In this document: in pieces, positions 56,815 to 64,000 of the stretch
Layout of the letters: each line of letters opens with the position of its first letter
Numbering within the stretch: the stretch's first letter is position 1
Assembly (NCBI GenBank): GCA_965153355.1
Contig: OZ231126.1
Location: 45,508,001-45,572,000 of the forward strand
Source of the DNA: Flaccisagitta enflata
Lineage: Eukaryota > Chaetognatha > Sagittoidea > Aphragmophora
DNA length: 64,000 bases
Direction: 5' to 3'
Program-made: the position numbers and the translations under genes
The notes under the pieces: model-generated
The model's input: the letters and a program-made list of their open reading frames with translations, nothing else
The model's database searches: none
What the model was told of the DNA's origin: nothing

Positions 56815-57485
56815 GTTTACAACTTTAGCACTTGTGCGAGTAATTTTAATGTCAGCACTTGTTCAAGTTATTAAAACGTCAGCACTTACACGAGTAAATT
56901 ACAACGTCAGCACTTGCACGAGTAATTACATTGTCAGCACTTGCACCAGTAATTACATCGTCAGCACTAGCAATTACTGTCAGCACTTGCACGAGTAATT
57001 ACTGTCAGCACTTGCAAGAGTAATTACATCGTCAGCACTAGCAATTACTGTCAGCACTTGCACGAGTAATTACTGTCAGCACTTGCAAGAGTAATTACAT
57101 CGTCAGCACTTGCACGAGTAATTACATTGTAAGCACTTGAACGAGTAATTACATCGTCAGCACTTGCTGAGTACAGTGGAGCACCTAGAGCACAACTGCT
57201 AATAAGACATGCCCGCCTATAAGGCATTTAACCTACAGTCCATTGAAAGATTTTGCAGTTTTTTTCATGTTGGCAAGAAGGCAGTTTCACTAAACAGCAT
57301 AATTTGGTCCAGCTCTAGTGAAGTTCAACTGTAATTACAATGTCAGTACTTGTAGAGTAATTACAAAGTCAGCACTTGTACGAGTAATTATAAAGTCAGC
57401 ACTTGTACGAGTAATTACAAAGTCAGCACTTGTACGAGTAATTACAAAGTCAGCACTTGTACGAGTAATTACAAAGTCAGCTTAG
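56815..57485 (+). repeat. 27-bp satellite, degenerate array
   Basis: About 18 units of GTCAGCACTTGCACGAGTAA then TTACATC, some shortened to 21-23 bp, in + orientation (not mirrored). Interrupted by the MITE at 57174-57331. Confidence 0.92.
57174..57331. mobile_element. 158-bp pogo/Tigger-like MITE with TA duplication
   Basis: Ends CAGTGGAGCACC and GAAGTTCAACTG (complement CAGTTGAACTTC) are flanked by TA (57172-57173 and 57332-57333). Removing the element and one TA restores a GAGTAATTACA satellite monomer. CAGT ends with TA duplication fit pogo/Tigger-type Tc1/mariner elements. Confidence 0.75.
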
Positions 57486-57611
57486 TGCTTTTCCATGTAG
57501 TTACAATTGCAGCATCTGAGGGAAGGAAAGCAATCATCACTCGTCAGATGATGGCATACCTTGAAGTCCATGATGGCATACATTGAAGTCCATGATGGCA
57601 TATCCTAAAAA
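57486..57611. other. Unassigned; 27-bp tandem GATGGCATA
   Basis: TTGAAGTCCATGATGGCATA occurs two to three times (57547-57605). No coding. Confidence 0.5.
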
Positions 57612-58299
57612 CTATTCACTTCGCAATTGGTGATTCACCATAATTTTTCCGCTTGTTTCAGATAAAACTTTTTCGCCGTTTAAAATTTCGGTAGCATCAT
57701 AAAATGAGCGCAGATTTCAACTATTTTATCGCGTGGATTAGTCTTTGACTTATTCACGAGGAAAAAACAATTGAGTTCAGGAACAACTTTCCCATTCCCA
57801 CTGAGGGCAGGGAAAGAGGAAATTCCTCTTCCCATAGAAATCCGCATGAGCTTGAGCTTGAGCTTGAGCTCTAGCTTGAGCTTGAGCTAAGCATAGTCTG
57901 AGAGCGAAACATGTTCGTGACTTTTTTTTTAAGTGGCGGAAATCGTCATGACTTTTTTTACCCAAACTTTGAAAGCTCATATCTCTTTAACGGATTGACC
58001 AATTGGCTTGACTTTTTGCATGGTAACATCATTTGACCTTTTTTACTGATGTGTGAAGTTCAAAGAAATTTCAGATAGTGTAACCACCCGAACCAGCCTA
58101 CCTACCAAAAAATTTTAAATTGGCGTAGCTAATAAAGAATTCAACGAAATTTTCTGAAATTCCGCATGAATAACCATCCAACCCCGGGACAAATCCTGGG
58201 AAAGTTGTACGGCGATCAGGTAATTTCTTTGGCCGTAATCGCATAAAACATTTTTTTCATGTTGCAAGGATTTGTAGGATGTAATTAAATTGTGATTAA

Positions 58300-58484
58300 A
58301 ACAAAGTCGCGTGCGAGACTAACAAAATGACTTAGAATGACTTAATATACTCTTAAATGACATTAGGAAATAAAATTGATAAAAAAAGTGTGACAGACCA
58401 ACAGACAGACCGACAGACCAACCGACGGACGGACGGACGGACAAAGCGGGGTGTAGAGTCGCGTGCACGCGACTAAAAATATCC
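58300..58484 (+). mobile_element. Family H copy, subfamily D
   Basis: Same insertion site as 42058-42232 (preceded by GATTAAAACAAAG), so it entered before the block was duplicated. Hairpin GTCGCGTGCACGCGAC is perfect here. Confidence 0.82.
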
Positions 58485-58689
58485 AAAAGAATGGTACGGC
58501 TTTTTCTGTTATGGTGGCCGCAAGTTGTCTCAGTAAAATTGTCTTGTCTCAATCACATAAGTTCAGAGAAAAAACTTGCGAAATGTGCGTGAGTATAAAT
58601 CGCCGCGCGGTTTCCACTTTTATACTGATTTAAAACATTGATTAAGTACTTTGGATTGGTGAGAGATAGCCGCATGAAATTTTAAACAT

Positions 58690-58840
58690 GAAATATTTAT
58701 ACATATCTATACATATTTATACATATTTATACATACATTTATACATATTTATACATACATTTATACATATTTATACATACATTTATACATATTTATACAC
58801 AAATTTTAAACATGAAATATTTATACATAAGATTCATACA
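58690..58840 (+). repeat. TACATATTTA tandem expansion
   Basis: About six copies of TATACATATTTATACATACA-type units (~24 bp) where the left copy of the block has a single ATTTATACATA. Confidence 0.88.
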
Positions 58841-59105
58841 TATCTCACTGACAATTATTCAGTGATGTCATGACCAGAAAACATATTAACTTATAAAAAT
58901 TTTTTGATGAATTTTCGAATTTTTGACATTGAAAAAAAAGTTTTATGCAATTACCGCCAAAGTAACTACGTGATCGCTGTGCAACTTACTCAGGATTTGT
59001 CAAGGAGTTGAATGGTTGTTCATGCTAAATTCCAGAAAATTTCGTAGAATATTATTTTAGCTACGCTAATTTGAAATTTTTGAGCAGGTAGGCTAGCTCG
59101 GGTGG

Positions 59106-59717
59106 TTGCACCATGCGATGTATTGCTCAACAACATTAATGACAAGACTACCCAAGCCTGTACCAACTGTCAATGTTTGGAGAGTGTGGCATTTGGAGGA
59201 ATTGAACGATATAGGCCCTAAGAATTCACACTGCCTCCTACCTGTTTTTCTTTTCTTCTTCCTGTTCTTCCACTCATCTCCATCTTCCTCCTTCTGTCTT
59301 TCCTTCTTCTTTTCTTCTTCCTTCTTCTTTCATCTCCTCTTCTCTTCCTTTTCTTCATCTCTCATCCCTTCCTTTTCTTCCTCTCCACCTTCTCTTCGCC
59401 CTTGCCTGCCCGCCTTCTTCTGTCTGCCTTCTTTCACTTCTTCTTCAGCAGCTTGACCATTTACCTTCTTTCTTCAGTTTCTTCTTCTATTTGTCTTCTT
59501 CACACACACCCACCAGATTTTTGTTAACTGGTTCCTACCAATTTCACCCTTAAATCTATTCCTTTTCCTTCATATCTTCTGACATTCACACACTTTGGCC
59601 ACTCTTTACTTTCTGTCCTCCTGGCTACTTGCTATCCTCTCTCTCTCTTCTTCTTAACTTGTAATGTTACTTGATCACCACTAGGATGATATTATACTTT
59701 GAGCAAAAGAAGAGGAA
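59106..59717. other. No secure gene; pyrimidine-rich tract
   Basis: 59240-59460 is TTCTTC/CCTTTC-rich. 59106-59220 has short open frames in two phases without recognisable domains. Confidence 0.4.
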
Positions 59718-60046
<329 letters not shown>

Positions 60047-60525
60047 CGTTTTTTCATCTGCAGTAAAGAATCATCGTAATGAAGTTCAGGAGATTGACAC
60101 ATTCTCATGTTACAGACAGTTCCATAATAACCAGCACTGAGAACAAGAAAATTCATCGAAGGGATTATTATCAATTTGTTCCTTTACATCCACATTTTGT
60201 CGCAAGTATGTCCTTTTGAACGCGCTTTGACTTCAGTTCTCTATCTGTTTCCTTTCATCTAATTATTTCTATCGGCAACAGTTAAACCTGGTGAAACTTA
60301 CAGTCGCTTGCAGTAAACACAAAATAATTTTGATATAAATTTGACTTAGCAACCAGCAAAGAGTGGTTTTTAGAGTCTCATTGACGCAACTAAAAAGAAG
60401 ACAGATATTATACTATAATCGAAGCCTTCGAATGTACAGTTATTACTTATTAGTGGCCTATAATACATGATTATCTTCATCATTTCAAGAGATGATTTCT
60501 GTCCCATTTTCTCAATATTTACCTT

Positions 60526-60818
60526 CTATTCCATTTCCTGTAAGACGTTCACAATTTCATCGTCTAGACCAAGGGTCTCATTAACAGCCACACGAGAAGC
60601 TGGCTCATCATAATTGTCATTTCGGTCGTCTGAGACTGAGGTGCTGAGGTGGCGGGTGATAACTCTGCTTTGATTTTTATTCCTATTCGTAAATGATGTT
60701 TTTTCTAACCTCAAAACATTTCGAATTTCATAGTCACACGAAGCCGTAAGCTGACTGCTGGTCCGACCACCGTAAGGCCGTTGTGAAATTACCTCTTCAC
60801 TTCGATATGTGCCTCTAC
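60526..60818 (-). CDS. Candidate terminal coding exon, unidentified
   Basis: On the minus strand a frame of ~97 codons runs without stop from the edge of a family H copy (60823) to TAG 60526-60528. It is of mixed, hydrophilic composition, free of repeats, and ends in an acidic stretch (GLDDEIVNVLQEME). TTTTTGGTAG just upstream could act as a splice acceptor, or the exon could have been cut by the family H insertion. No ATG within reason and no family recognised. Plausible last exon of a gene lying to the right. Confidence 0.35.
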
Positions 60819-60822
60819 CAAA

Positions 60823-61029
60823 AACAAGGCCGGATACACGGCTACCCCAGTCGCGTGCGGGTGGGCAGGGGCCGTAACTGAGGTCAATGCATCATTTGGG
60901 CAGGAGCAGTGAGTCCAGGGACCGCAAAAAAACAAAACAAAAAAAGTAAAGTGTAACGGACGGACGGACGGACGGACCTACGGACGGACCGACAAAGCGG
61001 GGTGTAGAGTCGCGTAGCACGCGACTAAA
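60823..61029 (+). mobile_element. Family H copy, subfamily B, full length
   Basis: CAAGGCCGGATACACGGC, CAGTCGCGTGCGGGTGGGCA, AGGAGCAGTGAG, (GGAC)n core, GACAAAGCGGGGTGTAGAG, perfect hairpin GTCGCG-TAGCA-CGCGAC then TAAAAA. The best-preserved copy in the window. Confidence 0.85.
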
Positions 61030-61775
<746 letters not shown>

Positions 61776-61966
61776 ACGGACAGATAGACCGGAGTACAGA
61801 CAGACAGGCTGGCCGAGACAGTGACGGGAAAGTAACAGAGACCGACACAGAGACAGAGAAGGAAACTGAACCGGACAGACAGAGACAGACAGGGACAGAG
61901 AAACAGACAAATCGACAGACAATAAAGTGAACTGGTAAAAGGTCAAGGTAGACCATCTGATACAGA

Positions 61967-61970
<4 letters not shown>

Positions 61971-62061
<91 letters not shown>
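61971..62061 (+). repeat. (GA)n microsatellite
   Basis: About 45 GA dinucleotides, ~200 bp from the previous array in the same phase. Confidence 0.97.
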
Positions 62062-62063
<2 letters not shown>

Positions 62064-62104
62064 TTGAGAGACCTGTATGTGAAAAAAAGGGGATTTGAAG
62101 AAGT

Positions 62105-63290
62105 TCAACCATACCTCTCTAGTATCTCATCTATCGTCCATTAAGTCAAGGCTGAAAGGTGTATCTGGAAAAATGTTTTAAAAAGAGATGAAAAGCGGCT
62201 GAATAGAAGAAGCAGTTTATTATCGACCTTTTGAAAACGGAAAAAAGGCGCGGACCTGATGAAGCTCCCACGTGGAGTGTATTGGATTCTTTTTATACTT
62301 CACTCAGATACTGTGTGTGTGTGTGTGTGTGTAGTTGATTTTAAACTATCGATATTTTTATCGTCTGTCAATTACTGGTTATGAAACACGTAATGCTCAG
62401 GCTCGCGCTGGCCATGGAGTTTCGGCACATCTAGTGTTTCGAGAAACTTACGAAATCATAATTCAGGCAAATGATATCCTGACGATGGCAGCAAGATTTT
62501 CCTACATACATTTCCCTTCCGAAATTGCACGATAAAAAAAAAAGTCTGAAGCCAACCCTCGTGTCCAGAACGCACATTCGTTCATTTATAATATTTCTGA
62601 AATCAGTGGAGGGTAATGTTTGGAATTTTTTTTATGGCATGATATGACTAAGCGTGCCATGCAATTTCATTCTGTACCAATTTCATTCTTGAACTTGTCC
62701 CCGTTGAATCAGAAAATGACTTTTGGTATTTGCTTTAGTCACCCGATGAGGAATTTTGTTTTCATGCCTATCACGGCAGTGTTACAAGAAAAGTTTCATG
62801 CGTGGTACCAAACGAAAGGTAATGACATGGATTATCACCTGGGAGGGGCTGAAGCTTGGGAAGCCACCCTATCCCACAAAAAAAGCACCAAATTGCGCTC
62901 CCACATGTTTCTAGCGCTCTCAGTTGAAATGGTAAAATTTGGTAAAAATTTTGGCTTGTTTTCACGATTCGGGATATCGATGGTCGTTGTCTGGTGGAGT
63001 CATTTTCGCTCGCAACTCAACGCGTTTTGAAAAAAATGAAAACGGAAAAAATCAGTTCCCGTTTTTTGGCGGGAAAATGACTGGTGCCTTTGCTACCAAG
63101 AATTCACTTCTTCTCTGTTTTAGCAAACATTTTTTACCCGTCAGGCCAGAAAATGAAGAAATCGCTTACGTTGAGTCATCGTCTTAGCATTATGTCTAAA
63201 GATAAAATGTTGAATCACACAAAAACATTAAAACTTATATTTTGAACTGAGAAGCTTAAATCGAAAATTTTAATTGTCCCATAACATAAC
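62105..63290 (+). other. No assignable gene; two weak open frames
   Basis: 62335-62535 (66 codons) and 62644-63030 (~128 codons from ATG, ending TGA) are repeat-free. Neither shows a domain I recognise; Phe/Met/His-rich composition argues against a conserved protein. A short (GT)n lies at 62313-62331. Confidence 0.3.
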
Positions 63291-63295
63291 ATAAC

Positions 63296-63343
63296 AACTA
63301 CAACTACAACTACAACTAATACAACAACTACTACAACTACTAT

Positions 63344-63430
<87 letters not shown>

Positions 63431-63437
63431 AACTACA
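63296..63437 (+). repeat. (ACT)n triplet repeat
   Basis: (CTACAA)n then about 30 ACT triplets. Poly-Val frame on the minus strand is a shadow. Confidence 0.97.
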
Positions 63438-63457
63438 ACACTACTACGTTTCGCTTT

Positions 63458-63750
63458 TTGGGCAGCGGCCTGAAGGGAACGAAGTTCTGTAGAACACAGG
63501 GGGACTTTCGTTTGTTTGTGCATTCGTCTGTTGGTCCGTTTATTCGCTCTCCCCCCCCCCCCCCGTCAGGCCCCTCGGACCTGAAACCTGCCTTCCCGAG
63601 ACTGAAATCTGCCCTTCAAGGCCCAAAATCTGCCCCCCAGGCCTGATATTGGCCCGCGCTAGCCTGAATTCTACCCTCTCTGGTCTGAAATCCTACCTCT
63701 TAGGGCTGAAATCTGCCCTCTCAGGCCTGAAGTCAGCCCTATTTTCAGGG
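63458..63750 (+). repeat. Family A copy, left half
   Basis: GGGCAGCGGCCTGAAGGGAA, TTCTGTAGAACACAGGGGGA, TTTGTTCGT-type spacer, poly-C, then nine ~20-bp CCTGAAATCTGCCCTCTCAG units. The order matches the left half of 23200-23762; the inverted half is absent. Confidence 0.8.
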
Positions 63751-63803
63751 CCAATTAAATCCCATAGAATTATTGGGTGTGTTTCTAGTCTCAGACAATC
63801 GCG

Positions 63804-63935
63804 TTTTTAGTTGCGGACTAGCGACTGCAAGAGACTTTCTCTGTCCGTCCATCCATCCATCCGTCAGTCTGTCCATTCCACCATGATGATCTAGTTGGAA
63901 AGTGTGAAAGCTCGCATATCCGCCTTTTTAACAAT
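63804..63935 (-). mobile_element. Family H copy, subfamily E, truncated
   Basis: TTTTTAGTTGCGGACTAGCG, (ATCC)n/(GTCC)n core, ATCTAGTTGGAAAGTGTG as in 41430-41591, then ends without the GGCCTTG terminus. Confidence 0.68.
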
Positions 63936-64000
63936 TCACCCGGCTCACTCGCTTTACAGCGTACAACAATTAGAACGATAATAAGAACAACAATTAGAAC

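Larger units (their letters stand above)
57612..59105. repeat. Direct duplication block, right copy, with inverted arms
   Basis: Matches 41781-42720 in the same orientation, but also carries at 57898-58255 an inverted copy of the segment seen at 42535-42890, starting GCGAAACATGTTCGTGAC. Left arm, ~670-bp middle and partial right arm (58915-59105) outline a long-inverted-repeat element cut off at 59105. (AGCTTG)n occurs at 57848-57888. Confidence 0.85.

Noticed and set aside
41781-59105. Whole region as an LTR retrotransposon with the ~1-kb blocks as LTRs
   Set aside because: No primer-binding site, polypurine tract, TG...CA ends or pol genes between the blocks; the interior is satellite only.
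62620-63030. 136-residue + frame
   Set aside because: Begins at TTG unless shortened to 62644; Phe/Met/His-rich, no domain, no splice context.

Overview
This window is eukaryotic nuclear DNA, most likely from an animal, probably an invertebrate. One conventional gene is clearly recognisable: 60S acidic ribosomal protein P1 (RPLP1), three exons with GT-AG phase-1 introns, a TATA box and a pyrimidine-tract (TOP) start. Everything else is low gene density DNA dominated by simple repeats, minisatellites, satellites and short non-autonomous mobile elements. The species cannot be fixed from the sequence alone.

Layout. 1-1029 is the GC-rich 3' part of an unidentified coding region (coiled coil followed by Gly/His/Arg repeats). 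1.0-10.8 kb holds long (GA)n arrays, a hAT-like element with a perfect 8-bp target-site duplication (3448-4178), and a foldback family with a roughly 20-bp minisatellite core (called family A here). 10.9-14.2 kb is RPLP1, whose second intron and 3' flank contain pieces of a short interspersed family (called family H here: (GTCC/GTCG)n core plus a GTCGCG...CGCGAC terminal hairpin, like helentron-associated elements). 14.2-22.7 kb has microsatellites, two minisatellites, a TA-flanked element with GAATTC-centred palindromes (19247-20612) and no secure gene. 22755-24805 is a hAT-like element with perfect 8-bp duplication that contains a family A foldback and a ~520-bp GA array. 25391-29374 is a ~4-kb element with ~1-kb inverted arms. 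31628-32327 is another foldback with hAT-like ends.

34.3-37.7 kb is a triple satellite block with units of 30, 28 and 27 bp. 37.7-44.1 kb is a mosaic of family H copies, segmental duplications and a broken minus-strand gene resembling the ORF1 protein of invertebrate non-LTR retrotransposons. That gene has been invaded by a family H copy and by three monomers of the 27-bp satellite.

44.15-56.8 kb is the most unusual part. Four satellite families are laid out in one order on the left and, reverse-complemented, in mirror order on the right, around a core (47.9-51.3 kb) made of ~130-bp units that are themselves palindromic. It is a satellite palindrome of about 12.6 kb. Wherever the 28-bp satellite forms a large array it abuts an array built on the core GTCAGCACTTG. 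A ~1-kb block is present in the same orientation on both sides of the palindrome (about 41.8-42.9 and 57.6-59.1 kb). 59.1-64 kb returns to triplet repeats, GA arrays, family A and H copies and one candidate terminal exon (60526-60818, minus). Coding evidence outside RPLP1 and the 5'-edge frame is weak. Long open frames inside repeats come from monomers that lack stop codons and are not annotated as genes.
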